Shown one piece after another: positions 16,846 to 24,896 of a DNA stretch of 64,000 bases (the first letter of the stretch is position 1; every line of letters starts with the position of its first letter). This stretch comes from Actinomycetales bacterium. Its GTDB lineage: Bacteria; Actinomycetota; Actinomycetes; Actinomycetales; Dermatophilaceae. The notes beneath the pieces are model-generated. The model was given only the letters and a program-made list of their open reading frames with translations, was not told the DNA's origin and made no database searches. The stretch lies in NCBI GenBank assembly GCA_016710645.1, contig JADJVI010000031.1:1-64000 (forward strand), written 5' to 3'. The position numbers were made by a program, and so were the translations under genes.

Positions 16846-17476
16846 CCAGTCCACACCCATGATGTTGGCGACCCGCCAGCCGTCCGAGCCACGGACCAGG
16901 TCAACCTCGAAGTGCGTCGGCTTCTGCAGGTCGGTGAGCATCTTGGCCCTCTGGGTTGAGCACTCCACGACGCCTCCTTCTCCTGCCTGCTAACGTCCAC
17001 AGATACATCCGTTGGACCCCCCGCGCCCATGGCCACGACGACGGAAAGGGAGATGGGGTCGCCGTCGTAGCGCTGCCGATCCTGACCAGCCGCCGCGGCT
17101 TTCGCTCGATGCCAGCACAACTCTTCGATGAGCTAAGGCACAAAGGCGGGATCAATCCCGCCGCGGGCTGTGTCCAAGCCCGATTCATCTGTTGGTAGAA
17201 GAAGCGCACAAAGGCTTCGGCACCGGCTGCAGAGTGCTCTCGCGCAGCCACCGGCAGATCGACCGGCAACGGCATCGCGGTACCCGTCGCCGACACACTC
17301 GGATCCGAACTCGGCGGCGAGGAAGTCGTCGGCAGCGCGGTCACGGCAACCGTCACCTGCGACGTCGACGCACTCGACCCGGTGGTCGGACCAGACGACC
17401 CGTTAGTCGTGCAACCCACCAACACCACGCCAGCCATCGCCGCCCCGACGATCAACCGCACGCCCGCCACACCCAT
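16846..17476 (-). pseudogene. DUF6318-like lipoprotein, copy B, twice frameshifted
   Basis: The signal and lipobox (VVLVGCTTN) from ATG 17476 and the domain start FVRFFYQQMNRAWTQ read correctly through KSCAGIE. One base is then missing relative to copy A near 17090-17105, moving QDRQRYDGDPISLSVVV into another frame. A net two-base gain near 16960-17000 moves the C-terminal TDLQKPTHFEVDLVRG and SDGWRVANIMGVD into the third frame, which runs without a stop into PKD copy B. Unlike copy A, these changes are not in homopolymers, so real decay is likely. Confidence 0.8.
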
Positions 17477-17612
17477 GTGCTGCCCCTGTCTCAGCTCGCC
17501 ACGGGAGAGAGAAGCCCGTGCCTCGTCCAGCAGTATGGCAACCCACCGCCCATCCCGCGCGCCGTCATCCACAGCCTCACGCCTTCACACGACGCCCCCT
17601 ACACTGCCGGTC

Positions 17613-18347
17613 ATGCTTGAAGCTGCGTGGTGGGGACTGGTCGCCGGAGGCGCCCTGGTCGTCGGCGCGCTGCTCGGGCTCTACGCCAAGGCCTCCACGC
17701 GCACCATCGGCCTGGTCATGGCCTTCGGCGCGGGCGTGCTGCTCAGCGCGGTCTCCTTCGAACTCACCTTGGAAGCCTTTGAAGGCGGCGGCAGCAAGGC
17801 CGTCATCCTGGGCCTCGTCGCAGGAGCGCTCACCTTCTTCATCGGCGACTGGCTGGTCGACAACCGCGGCGGCCACCGGCGCAAGAGCCCCGTCGCCCAG
17901 ACCCACGCCAGCCAAGGCGGCGCGATGGCGCTGGTGCTCGGCGCGCTGCTGGACGGCATACCGGAGTCTGCGGCGATCGGATCGAGCCTGTTGGGCGGCG
18001 GCGAAGTCGGCGTCGCGATGGTCGCCGCCGTCTTCCTCTCCAACGTCCCCGAGTCGATGTCGGCGTCCGCGGGCCTCAAGGCCGCCGACCGCAGCACCCG
18101 CTACATCCTCAGCCTCTGGGGTGGGGTCGCGGTCGTGTCCTCCATCGCCGCTGCAATCGGGTATGCCGTGCTCGGCTCGGCATCCCCGGAGGCCCTGGCG
18201 TTCGTGCAGTGTTTCGCGGCCGGCGCGATCATCACGATGCTGGGCGACACCATGGTCCCCGAAGCCACCGAACACGCCGGCAAGCTCGTCGGACTGCTCA
18301 TCGTCGCCGGTTTCATCCTCGCGTTCCTGCTGTCACACGCGGTGTGA
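17613..18347 (+). CDS. ZIP family metal transporter
   Basis: A 244-residue membrane protein with about eight helices, of the bacterial ZIP/ZupT-like group that imports zinc or other divalent metals. The binuclear site is marked by ALLDGIPESAAIG near residue 113 and FLSNVPESMSAS near 145. A basic cytoplasmic loop (DNRGGHRRKS) lies between helices 3 and 4. ATG 17613 is preceded seven bases upstream by TACACT, so the transcript is probably leaderless. No Zur box is visible. The dispersed motif at 17953 encodes Gly-Ile-Pro of the metal-site helix with an ATA codon. Its last 15 bases overlap the convergent YczE gene. Confidence 0.9.
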   Translation: MLEAAWWGLVAGGALVVGALLGLYAKASTRTIGLVMAFGAGVLLSAVSFELTLEAFEGGGSKAVILGLVAGALTFFIGDWLVDNRGGHRRKSPVAQTHASQGGAMALVLGALLDGIPESAAIGSSLLGGGEVGVAMVAAVFLSNVPESMSASAGLKAADRSTRYILSLWGGVAVVSSIAAAIGYAVLGSASPEALAFVQCFAAGAIITMLGDTMVPEATEHAGKLVGLLIVAGFILAFLLSHAV

Positions 18348-18995
18348 CACCCGCGGCGACAGCCGCACCGTGCACATCGGCAGGAACAGATGCACGAGCG
18401 GGCCGATCGCCACGGCATACAGGACCGTCCCGAGCCCGACCGTGCCGCCGAGCAGCCACCCCACGACGAGCACGGTCACCTCAATCCCGGTGCGCACCAA
18501 CCGAAGTGACCATCCGGTGCGCGCGGATAGCCCGGTCATCAAGCCGTCGCGAGGACCGGGGCCGAGTTGGCTGCCGATGTAGAGCCCGCCCGCAAGCCCG
18601 TTGAGCACCACCCCAGCCACGAGCATCGCCACCCGCGCAGCCAGACCCTCCGGAGCCGACAGCAGGCTCAGCGTCGCGTCCACGGCCAGACCGATGACGA
18701 AGACATTGCAGACCGTGCCCAGTCCGGGCCACTGCCGCAACGGAATCCAGAGCAGCAGCACCAACGCGCCGACGACGATCGTCACCTGACCGAAGGTCCA
18801 CCCCACTCGGCCGGAGACGCCGGCGTGGAAGACATCCCAGGGGTTGAGGCCGAGCCCCGCGCGCACCATCATCGCCATCGAGACGCCATAGAGGACCAGG
18901 CCGACGAGCAGTTGTCCCAGGCGGTGGGCCATCCGACCCGCGGACAGTTGCGCCCGAGGGCTGAGATTGGCCAGGGGCACATGTCGGCGATTCAC
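18333..18995 (-). CDS. YczE/YitT-type membrane protein
   Basis: A 220-residue integral membrane protein with about six helices. VRAGLGLNPWDVFHAGVS, GLGTVCNVFVIGLAVDATL and GSQLGPGPRDGLMTGLSARTGWSL mark the YczE family. The function is unknown, but in actinobacteria it is regularly paired with a divergent MocR-type regulator, as here, suggesting that the regulator controls it, perhaps in response to a B6-related signal. I start at GTG 18995 behind GAGCGAG; ATG 18932 (MAHRLGQLL) is a shorter alternative. The C-terminus overlaps the ZIP gene end. Confidence 0.85.
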   Translation of the reverse strand: MNRRHVPLANLSPRAQLSAGRMAHRLGQLLVGLVLYGVSMAMMVRAGLGLNPWDVFHAGVSGRVGWTFGQVTIVVGALVLLLWIPLRQWPGLGTVCNVFVIGLAVDATLSLLSAPEGLAARVAMLVAGVVLNGLAGGLYIGSQLGPGPRDGLMTGLSARTGWSLRLVRTGIEVTVLVVGWLLGGTVGLGTVLYAVAIGPLVHLFLPMCTVRLSPRVSHRV

Positions 18996-19013
18996 TCGCT
19001 CATCTTGCGGCAA

Positions 19014-19051
19014 ACTGGACTGGAAATCGATAGCCACTTCTGATCCACTGG
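19014..19051 (+). promoter_or_regulatory. Direct repeats, possible MocR operator
   Basis: ACTGG occurs at 19014-19018, 19019-19023 and 19047-19051 in the 61-base gap between the divergent YczE and MocR genes. MocR-family regulators such as PdxR are known to bind short direct repeats in shared promoter regions. The repeats are short, so this is a suggestion only. Confidence 0.3.
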
Positions 19052-19056
19052 TTCTC

Positions 19057-20505
19057 ATGTCGCATGCCACCCTCACCGCCGCCGGCCTGGCCGCGCTGCT
19101 CGGGCCCGATCCCACGGGAGGCGACGGACCGGCATACCGGCTGCTGGCCACCCGGCTGCGCACTCTCATCGGCGACGGGCGGGTGCCATCCGGTGCGCGG
19201 CTGCCCAGCGAGCGGCAACTCACCGACGCGCTCGCCGTCTCCCGCACGACCGTCACCCGCGCGTATGCCGTGTTGCGCGACTCGGGCTACCTCACCTCCC
19301 GCGCTGGATCGGGGAGCGTCGCGCGGGTGCCCGGCGATCCGATACCGACGCATGGTCCGCTGCTCTCCCGCCCGGCGGGTGAAGACGTCATCGACCTCAC
19401 GTATGCCGCCCTACCGGCCACTCCGGGGGTATTGGAGGCCTACGAACGGGCCTTGACCGAGCTCCCGCGACACCTCGCCGTGCCCGGCTATCACCCGGTT
19501 GGGCTGTCGGAAACCCGTGCCGCAGTAGCGCGTTGGTTCGAGCGGCGTGGCCTCCCGACGGACCCGGATCAGATCGTCGTGACCAACGGAGCCAATGCCG
19601 CGCTGGCCGCAGTCACCGCGGCGCTCGCCAAGCCTGGGCAGCACGCCGTCATGGAGACCCCGACCTATCCCAATGCCATTCACACGCTGCGCGCTGCCGG
19701 TACCCGACCGATCGGCGTGCCGCTCGCGGGTGACGACTGGGATCTGACCTCGATCCGCCGCACTCTTGCGCGGAGTCGCGCGGTGGTCGGCTATGCCCTA
19801 CCGGATTTCCACAACCCCACCGGCGCCTTGCTGTCCGAGACGGGGCGGGCCGAGTTGGCGGACATCTACGACCGGGCCGGCGCCTGGCTGGTGGTCGACG
19901 AGACGTTCGCCGACCTCGCACTCGACGGCCAACAGCAGACCGGTCCGACGGCCCTGCACGGGGCCGGTCGAGTGATCTCGATCGGCGGGACCAGCAAGGC
20001 GTTCTGGGGTGGATTGCGGGTCGGCTGGGCGCGACTGCCGCAGGACCCTGACCTGGTGGATCGCGTCGTGCGGGCGCGGCACAACCTCGACCTCGGAACC
20101 CCGGTGTTGGAACAACTCGTCGCTGCCACGCTGCTCGACGACGCCGCCACGCTGGTGCCACGGCGCGTCGAGATCCTGCGCGCACAGCGCTCGGCCCTGG
20201 TGGATGCCCTGCGAAATCGCTTGCCGGAGTGGCAGTTTCGCATGCCGTCCGGTGGCGTCAACCTTTGGGTCACTTTGCCCAAGGCGCGCTCGTCAGCACT
20301 TGCGGCTGCGGGGACGGGCCTGGGATTGCGGCTGGCCGCCGGGGGTCGGTTTGCCGTGGACGGGGGTTTCGAGTCGCATCTGCGGCTGCCCTACACACTG
20401 CCGCCCGATCGGCTGATCGAGGCCGTCGAGCGCATGGCTCTGGCTTGGGCTTCGACCGCCGAGGCGGGCGGCCCTCAGGACCCGTGGCCGCCGTTGGTCG
20501 CCTGA
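19057..20505 (+). CDS. MocR-type regulator (GntR winged helix plus aminotransferase-like domain)
   Basis: A 482-residue fusion. The GntR winged helix covers residues about 20-90 (YRLLATRLRTLIGDGRVPSG, LPSERQLTDALAVSRTTVTRAYAVLRDSGYL). The fold-type I aminotransferase domain follows, with TNGANAALAAVTAAL, the PDFHNPTG loop, VVDETFADL, and SIGGTSKAFWGGLRVGW carrying the PLP lysine near residue 310. Such proteins sense PLP or an amine and regulate the adjacent divergent gene. The start ATG at 19057 lacks a clear Shine-Dalgarno. The 3' end overlaps convergent uppS by 31 bases. Confidence 0.92.
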   Translation: MSHATLTAAGLAALLGPDPTGGDGPAYRLLATRLRTLIGDGRVPSGARLPSERQLTDALAVSRTTVTRAYAVLRDSGYLTSRAGSGSVARVPGDPIPTHGPLLSRPAGEDVIDLTYAALPATPGVLEAYERALTELPRHLAVPGYHPVGLSETRAAVARWFERRGLPTDPDQIVVTNGANAALAAVTAALAKPGQHAVMETPTYPNAIHTLRAAGTRPIGVPLAGDDWDLTSIRRTLARSRAVVGYALPDFHNPTGALLSETGRAELADIYDRAGAWLVVDETFADLALDGQQQTGPTALHGAGRVISIGGTSKAFWGGLRVGWARLPQDPDLVDRVVRARHNLDLGTPVLEQLVAATLLDDAATLVPRRVEILRAQRSALVDALRNRLPEWQFRMPSGGVNLWVTLPKARSSALAAAGTGLGLRLAAGGRFAVDGGFESHLRLPYTLPPDRLIEAVERMALAWASTAEAGGPQDPWPPLVA

Positions 20506-21308
20506 CCACGCTCGTCGTCCGGCAGCTCAGGAAGCGACGCCAGGTCGATCGCTCCCCCGTAGCGCCGGTCGCGCGCGGCATACGACTGCACGGCCGCCCA
20601 CAAGTGCCGCCGGTCGAAATCCGGCCACAGCGTGTCAGTGAAGAACAGCTCCGCGTAAGCCGATTGCCAGAGAAGGAAATTGGAGGTGCGTTGCTCCCCC
20701 GATGACCGCACGAAGAGGTCGACGTCCGGCATCGTCGGCTCCTGCAGATAGCGTCCGATGGTCCGCTCGTCGATCGACGAGGGCTTGAGCCGTCCGTCCT
20801 TGGCGTCCTGTGCGATCCGCGCGACGGCATCGGCGATCTCGGCCCGTCCGCCGTAGTTGACGCAGAAATACAGCGTGAGGCCGGTGTTGTGCTTGGTCAG
20901 CTCCTGCGCTGTCTCCAACTCGCTGATCACCGAGCGCCAGAGCCGCGGACGCCGACCGACCCAGCGCATCCGCACCCCCCATTGATGGAGTTGGTCGCGG
21001 CGCCGCCGGATCACCTCGCGGTTGAACCCCATGAGGAAGCGCACTTCCTCCGGTGAGCGCCGCCAGTTCTCGGTTGAGAAGGCATAGGCCGACAGGTGCG
21101 TCACGCCGACCTCGATGGCGCCCGCGACCACATCCAGCAGTGCGGCCTCACCTGCTTCGTGCCCACGGGTGCGGGGAAGGCCACGTTGGTTGGCCCAGCG
21201 GCCGTTGCCGTCCATGACGACGGCCACGTGGCGCGGCAAGGCTTCGGCGGGGATGAGCGGGGCGGTGGCTCCGCTCGGGTGCGCGAAGGGCCGCTCGTAT
21301 GCCGTCAC
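20475..21308 (-). CDS. uppS: Isoprenyl transferase (cis-prenyl diphosphate synthase)
   Basis: A cytoplasmic cis-prenyltransferase of 277 residues that makes the polyprenyl diphosphate carrier lipid (decaprenyl or undecaprenyl) for peptidoglycan and arabinogalactan-like glycans. The catalytic Asp is in VVMDGNGRWANQR near 34. YAFSTENWRRSPEEV, NYGGRAEI and DLFVRSSGEQRTSNFLLWQSAYAEL are all present. I start at GTG 21308: the -10-like TAGGGT (21321-21316) then lies seven bases upstream, as in other leaderless genes here, whereas the GTGs at 21317 and 21314 overlap or abut that hexamer. It sits beside recO as in most actinobacteria. Confidence 0.96.
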   Translation of the reverse strand: MTAYERPFAHPSGATAPLIPAEALPRHVAVVMDGNGRWANQRGLPRTRGHEAGEAALLDVVAGAIEVGVTHLSAYAFSTENWRRSPEEVRFLMGFNREVIRRRRDQLHQWGVRMRWVGRRPRLWRSVISELETAQELTKHNTGLTLYFCVNYGGRAEIADAVARIAQDAKDGRLKPSSIDERTIGRYLQEPTMPDVDLFVRSSGEQRTSNFLLWQSAYAELFFTDTLWPDFDRRHLWAAVQSYAARDRRYGGAIDLASLPELPDDERGQATNGGHGS

Positions 21309-21373
21309 GCTCACCACCCTATGGCCGGGCGACGCCCGCTCCCGACCATCCCCGCGGGCGCAGCGATCGACCG

Positions 21374-22189
21374 TCAGGTGCGAGCGGGAGGGGCCGGAAC
21401 CACGACCGCCGGATCAGACAAGTCAGTTGGGAGCATCAGGCCGAGGTCACGATCGGGCGAGGGGCCACGTTCGACGTGGTTGAGGCTGCGCACCCCGCGC
21501 TCGAGGTGCCACTGCAGGAACGCCGCGACCAGGCCGCTCCCCTCCCGTTGGTGCACCGGCGTGGCCGCATCGGCGAGCACCCAGTCGCCGGTGAGCAGCG
21601 CCGAGAGCAGCCGCAGCGTCTCCGGGGCGGGCGCTGCAGAGCCGGGCGGACGGCATACCGGGCAGACCACGCCCCCGGCGGCGACGTTGAAGGAACGGAA
21701 CGGGCCTGGCGAGCCGCACTTCGCGCAGTCGTGGAAGCTCGGCGCCCAGCCGGCCACGGCGAGCGCCCGCAGCAGATAGGCGTCGAGCACCAGACCCGGG
21801 TCGTGGTCGCCGGCCGCGAGCGCCGCGAGCGCACCGGCCACGAGGAGGTACTGCTGGGTCGCCGGCAGGTGCTCCTCGGTCACCCGGTCGCACGTCTCCA
21901 CCACCGCGGTCGCCGCCGTGTATGCCGTGTAGTCGCGACAGATCGCCTCCCCATGGGCCGCGAGGATCTCGACCTGGGTGACCGTGTCGAGGTTGCGCCC
22001 CTCGTAGCACTGCAGGTCCACCACCATGAAGGGCTCCAGCCGGGAGCCGAAGCGTGATTTGGTGCGCCGCACGCCCTTGGCCACGGTGCGCACCTTGCCG
22101 CGAGTGCGCGAGAGCACCGTGATGATCCGGTCGGCCTCCCCCAACTTGTGGGTGCGCAGCACGACCGCCTCGTCACGGTAGAGCGGCAC
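21374..22189 (-). CDS. recO: DNA repair protein RecO
   Basis: A recombination mediator of 271 residues that helps RecA load through RecF-RecO-RecR. The N-terminal OB fold has YRDEAVVLRTHKLGEADRIITVLSRTRGKV. The C-terminal part carries a zinc site, CAKCGSPGPF near 157 and CPVCRPP near 179. GTG 22189 is preceded six bases upstream by CACAAT on the minus strand, suggesting a leaderless start. The last 30 residues are Pro/Val rich. It diverges from the AlkB-like gene, a second repair gene, with 78 bases between the starts. Confidence 0.95.
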   Translation of the reverse strand: MPLYRDEAVVLRTHKLGEADRIITVLSRTRGKVRTVAKGVRRTKSRFGSRLEPFMVVDLQCYEGRNLDTVTQVEILAAHGEAICRDYTAYTAATAVVETCDRVTEEHLPATQQYLLVAGALAALAAGDHDPGLVLDAYLLRALAVAGWAPSFHDCAKCGSPGPFRSFNVAAGGVVCPVCRPPGSAAPAPETLRLLSALLTGDWVLADAATPVHQREGSGLVAAFLQWHLERGVRSLNHVERGPSPDRDLGLMLPTDLSDPAVVVPAPPART

Positions 22190-22267
22190 CCCGCCATTGT
22201 GCCTCGCTCCCCCGACACTGCCCCGACACTGCGCAGCATTAGAACACATTTGCGATACCATGAGGAC

Positions 22268-22900
22268 ATGTCGTTCGCATGGCAAGCCTCGCTGCTCGAT
22301 CAACACGACGAGCCCCACTTCGGCGGGGTGGCCGACGGCCTCGAACGCATCCACCTCGGCCTCGGCGCCTGGGTCGACGTGCGCCCGGGCTGGCTGACCG
22401 GCGCGGACGCGGCCTTCGACGAGGTCCGCGCCGCCATCCCCTGGCAGGCCGACACGCGGGTGATGTGGGACAACGTGGTCGCCGTCCCTCGCCTCACGGC
22501 GTTCTACCAGACCGGTATGCCGTTGCCCCACCCGCTGCTCACCCAGGCTCGTGACCGGCTCAGCGCGCACTATCGCGACGAGTTGGGCGAGCCGTTCACC
22601 AGCGCAGGGTGCTGTCTTTATCGCGACGGCCGCGACAGCGTCGCCTGGCATGGCGACACCATCGGGCGAGGCTCCACCCACGACACCATGGTCGCGATCC
22701 TGTCGCTGGGTTCGGCCCGGATGCTCACCTTCCGGCCGCGGGGAGGTGGGCAGACGGCATACCGAGTCGCCCTGGGCCATGGCGACCTGGCCGTCATGGG
22801 CGGGTCCTGCCAACGCACCTGGGAGCACGCCATCCCCAAGACCGCCAAGCCGGTCGGCCCGCGCATCTCCATCCAGTTCCGTCCCCGCGGCGTCCGGTGA
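22268..22900 (+). CDS. AlkB-like 2-oxoglutarate/Fe(II) dioxygenase
   Basis: A 210-residue oxidative demethylase of the AlkB family, likely removing alkyl lesions from DNA or RNA bases. The iron ligands are His and Asp in VAWHGDTIGR near 124 and His in TWEHAIPK near 186. RISIQFRP near 202 gives the 2-oxoglutarate Arg. TAFYQTGMPLPHPLL forms the nucleotide-recognition lid. The -10 hexamer TACCAT (22256-22261) ends six bases before the ATG, so it is probably leaderless. GAACACAT upstream is half of a LexA-like box but its second half is missing. It is divergent from recO. Confidence 0.88.
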   Translation: MSFAWQASLLDQHDEPHFGGVADGLERIHLGLGAWVDVRPGWLTGADAAFDEVRAAIPWQADTRVMWDNVVAVPRLTAFYQTGMPLPHPLLTQARDRLSAHYRDELGEPFTSAGCCLYRDGRDSVAWHGDTIGRGSTHDTMVAILSLGSARMLTFRPRGGGQTAYRVALGHGDLAVMGGSCQRTWEHAIPKTAKPVGPRISIQFRPRGVR

Positions 22901-22918
22901 CGAGCGAGCCGCAGGCCC

Positions 22919-24673
22919 TCAGGCCGGGACTGTCACCTCGCGCAGCGCGCGGTTGACCGCCGACACGATGGCCTTGAGCGAGGCAGTGACGATCGAGGAG
23001 TCGATGCCGACGCCCCACAGCACTCGCTCACCGACCGCGCATTCGACGTAGGCCGCGGCCTTTGCGTCGCCACCGGCCGACATCGCGTGCTCGGCGTAGT
23101 CGAGCACCCGCACGTCGACACCGAGCTGGCTCAGCACCGAACAGAACGCCGCGATCGGACCATTCCCGTGGCCCTCCAGGGTCGTCACCTCAGACGCCGA
23201 CGCCGAGCGGTCGCGAATGCCGGCAAGAAGCACGGTGTCGCCGTCCTCCTCGGCCTCGACCCGCGCGGTCGCCAGGCGGAACCGGCCCCACGGGTGCTCG
23301 GGGGTCGGGAGGTATTCGTCCTCGAAGCGCCGCCACAGCTCGGCCGGGGTGACCTCGCCGCCGTCCTGGTCGACGCCCCGCTGGACCACCGCGGAGAACT
23401 CGATCTGCAGCCGGCGCGGCAGGTCCATCCCCCGCTCGGTCTTCATGATGTAGGCGACGCCACCCTTGCCGGACTGGCTGTTGACGCGCACGACCGCCTC
23501 GTAGGAGCGGCCCAGGTCGTGCGGATCGACCGGCAGGTAGGGAACGCCCCACGGGATGTCGTCGATGGTCTCGGCGCCGGCGTCCTTGGCGTCGCGCTCC
23601 ATCGACTCGAAGCCCTTCTTGATGGCGTCCTGGTGCGAGCCGGAGAACGCCGTGAAGACCAGGTCACCGCCATAGGGGTGACGCTCGTGCACCGGCAGTT
23701 GGTTGCAGTGCTCGACGGTGCGGCGGATCTCGTCAATATTGGAGAAGTCGATCTGGGGGTCGATGCCCTGGGTGAACAGGTTCATCCCCATGGTCACCAG
23801 GTCGACATTGCCGGTGCGCTCGCCATTGCCGAACAGGCACCCCTCGATACGGTCGGCGCCGGCCAGCAGGCCGAGCTCGGCCGCCGCGACAGCCGTGCCG
23901 CGGTCGTTGTGCGGGTGCAGGCTGATCACCAGGGAGTCGCGCCGGTCGAGCTGGCGGATCATCCACTCGATCGAGTCGGCGTAGACATTGGGGGTGATCA
24001 TCTCGACGGTCGCCGGCAGGTTGATGACCATCTTGTGGTCGGGACTCGGATCGATGACATCGATGACCGCGTTGCAGATCTCCATCGCGAAGTCGAGTTC
24101 GGTGCCGGTGAAGGACTCCGGCGAGTACTCGTAGTAGATGTCGGTGTCCGGGATGGTCTCCTGCAGCTTCTTGATCAGCCGCGCGCCCTGCACCGCGATG
24201 TCGATGATGCCCTCGCGCTCCAGGCCGAAGACGACTCGCCGCTGCAGCGAGGAGGTCGAGTTGTAGAAGTGCACGATCGCCTGCTTGGAGCCGCGGATGG
24301 CGTCGAAGGTGCGCTCGATGAGGTGGTCGCGGCACTGGGTCAGCACCTGGATGGTCACGTCATCGGGGATGTGCCCGCCCTCGATGAGCTTGCGGCAGAA
24401 GTCGTAGTCGGTCTGGCTCGCGCTCGGGAAGCCGACCTCGATCTCCTTGTAACCCATCCGCACCAGCAGGTCGAACATCCGCATCTTGCGGTCGGCGTTC
24501 ATCGGGTCGATGAGGGCCTGGTTGCCGTCCCGCAGATCGACGGCCGCCCAGCGCGGGGCCGTGGTGAGCCGGCGGGTTGGCCAGGTCCGGTCGGGCAGCT
24601 CGACGGCGATCTGCTCGTGGAAGGGCTGGTACTTGCCGAACGGCATACCGGAAGGGGTCTGGGGGTGATGCAT
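22919..24673 (-). CDS. leuA: 2-isopropylmalate synthase
   Basis: The first committed enzyme of leucine synthesis, joining acetyl-CoA and 2-oxoisovalerate. It has 584 residues, of the long actinobacterial type. The catalytic barrel holds AAVDLRDGNQALIDPM near 46, GYKEIEVGFPSASQTD, the HxH metal motif in SLHPHNDRGTAVAAAELG near 250, and GCLFGNGERTGNVDLVT near 275. The C-terminal regulatory domain (from about 440) ends RALREVTVPA and mediates leucine feedback. The start ATG at 24673 lies downstream of a leucine-rich leader peptide and a hairpin, so expression is very likely controlled by attenuation. Confidence 0.97.
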   Translation of the reverse strand: MHHPQTPSGMPFGKYQPFHEQIAVELPDRTWPTRRLTTAPRWAAVDLRDGNQALIDPMNADRKMRMFDLLVRMGYKEIEVGFPSASQTDYDFCRKLIEGGHIPDDVTIQVLTQCRDHLIERTFDAIRGSKQAIVHFYNSTSSLQRRVVFGLEREGIIDIAVQGARLIKKLQETIPDTDIYYEYSPESFTGTELDFAMEICNAVIDVIDPSPDHKMVINLPATVEMITPNVYADSIEWMIRQLDRRDSLVISLHPHNDRGTAVAAAELGLLAGADRIEGCLFGNGERTGNVDLVTMGMNLFTQGIDPQIDFSNIDEIRRTVEHCNQLPVHERHPYGGDLVFTAFSGSHQDAIKKGFESMERDAKDAGAETIDDIPWGVPYLPVDPHDLGRSYEAVVRVNSQSGKGGVAYIMKTERGMDLPRRLQIEFSAVVQRGVDQDGGEVTPAELWRRFEDEYLPTPEHPWGRFRLATARVEAEEDGDTVLLAGIRDRSASASEVTTLEGHGNGPIAAFCSVLSQLGVDVRVLDYAEHAMSAGGDAKAAAYVECAVGERVLWGVGIDSSIVTASLKAIVSAVNRALREVTVPA

Positions 24674-24719
24674 GGTGTCCTCGTCTGTCAGGAGCGGTGA
24701 TGCGGCCGCACGGCAGTCT

Positions 24720-24758
24720 CCGCGACGAGGGGGGCCGTCAGATCAGGCCTCGTCGCGG
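24720..24758 (-). promoter_or_regulatory. Attenuator hairpin upstream of leuA
   Basis: CCGCGACGAGG (24720-24730) and CCTCGTCGCGG (24748-24758) form a perfect 11-bp stem with a 17-base loop. Its 5' arm on the transcript is the coding end of the leucine leader peptide, so a ribosome stalled at the leucine codons would change the pairing. There is no long U run, as often in high-GC actinobacterial attenuators. The hairpin ends 46 bases before the leuA start. Confidence 0.7.
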
Positions 24759-24814
24759 CGAGGAAGGAGGAGCACCAGCGCCAGCACGAGCGACAGGGTA
24801 TGCCGTCCCCTCAC
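24743..24814 (-). CDS. leuL: leuA leader peptide
   Basis: A 23-residue ORF from GTG 24814 to TGA 24745-24743 containing LSLVLALVLLL, which has six Leu in eleven residues plus three Val, and ending PRRDEA. This is the classic layout of a leucine attenuation leader: scarce charged tRNA-Leu stalls the ribosome and prevents the terminator-like stem at 24720-24758 from forming. Predicted leucine attenuators before leuA are known in actinobacteria. It ends 69 bases before leuA. The dispersed motif at 24798 lies within its first codons. Confidence 0.8.
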   Translation of the reverse strand: MRGRHTLSLVLALVLLLPRRDEA

Positions 24815-24896
24815 CTGCCGTCCAACCTCTCCTGCTGAACCGCCCGGATGGTGAGATACCGCTCTCAGCGAGCGGGTGTCCGTGGGGAGAGGCAGG

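Larger units (their letters stand above)
14336..17572 (-). repeat. Tandem duplication of a two-gene cassette (about 1.62 kb per unit)
   Basis: Unit A (14336-15953) and unit B (15964-17572) each hold a DUF6318-like lipoprotein gene followed by a PKD-like gene, reading leftward. Two blocks are almost identical between the units: the PKD body (14336 to about 15060 against 15964 to about 16690) and the lipoprotein 5' part with its upstream region (about 15500-15953 against 17120-17572). The middle, about 430 bases covering the lipoprotein 3' end and the PKD 5' end, is clearly diverged. This mosaic suggests gene conversion of the outer blocks or strong diversification of the middle. Confidence 0.93.

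Noticed and set aside
16901..17572. A single intact 223-residue protein in copy B
   Set aside because: Only its first part matches the family; after KSCAGIE the translation is an unrelated Arg/Pro-rich shadow of the shifted frame.
14200..17953. The stretch without exact GTATGCCGT copies as a marker of recently acquired DNA
   Set aside because: Equally long copy-free stretches occur in core genes (4.1-7.8 kb and 60.5-64 kb, including recA), so the gap alone proves nothing.
22240..22262. LexA/SOS box before the AlkB-like gene
   Set aside because: GAACACAT is present but the second half GTTC is not; one half-site is too weak.
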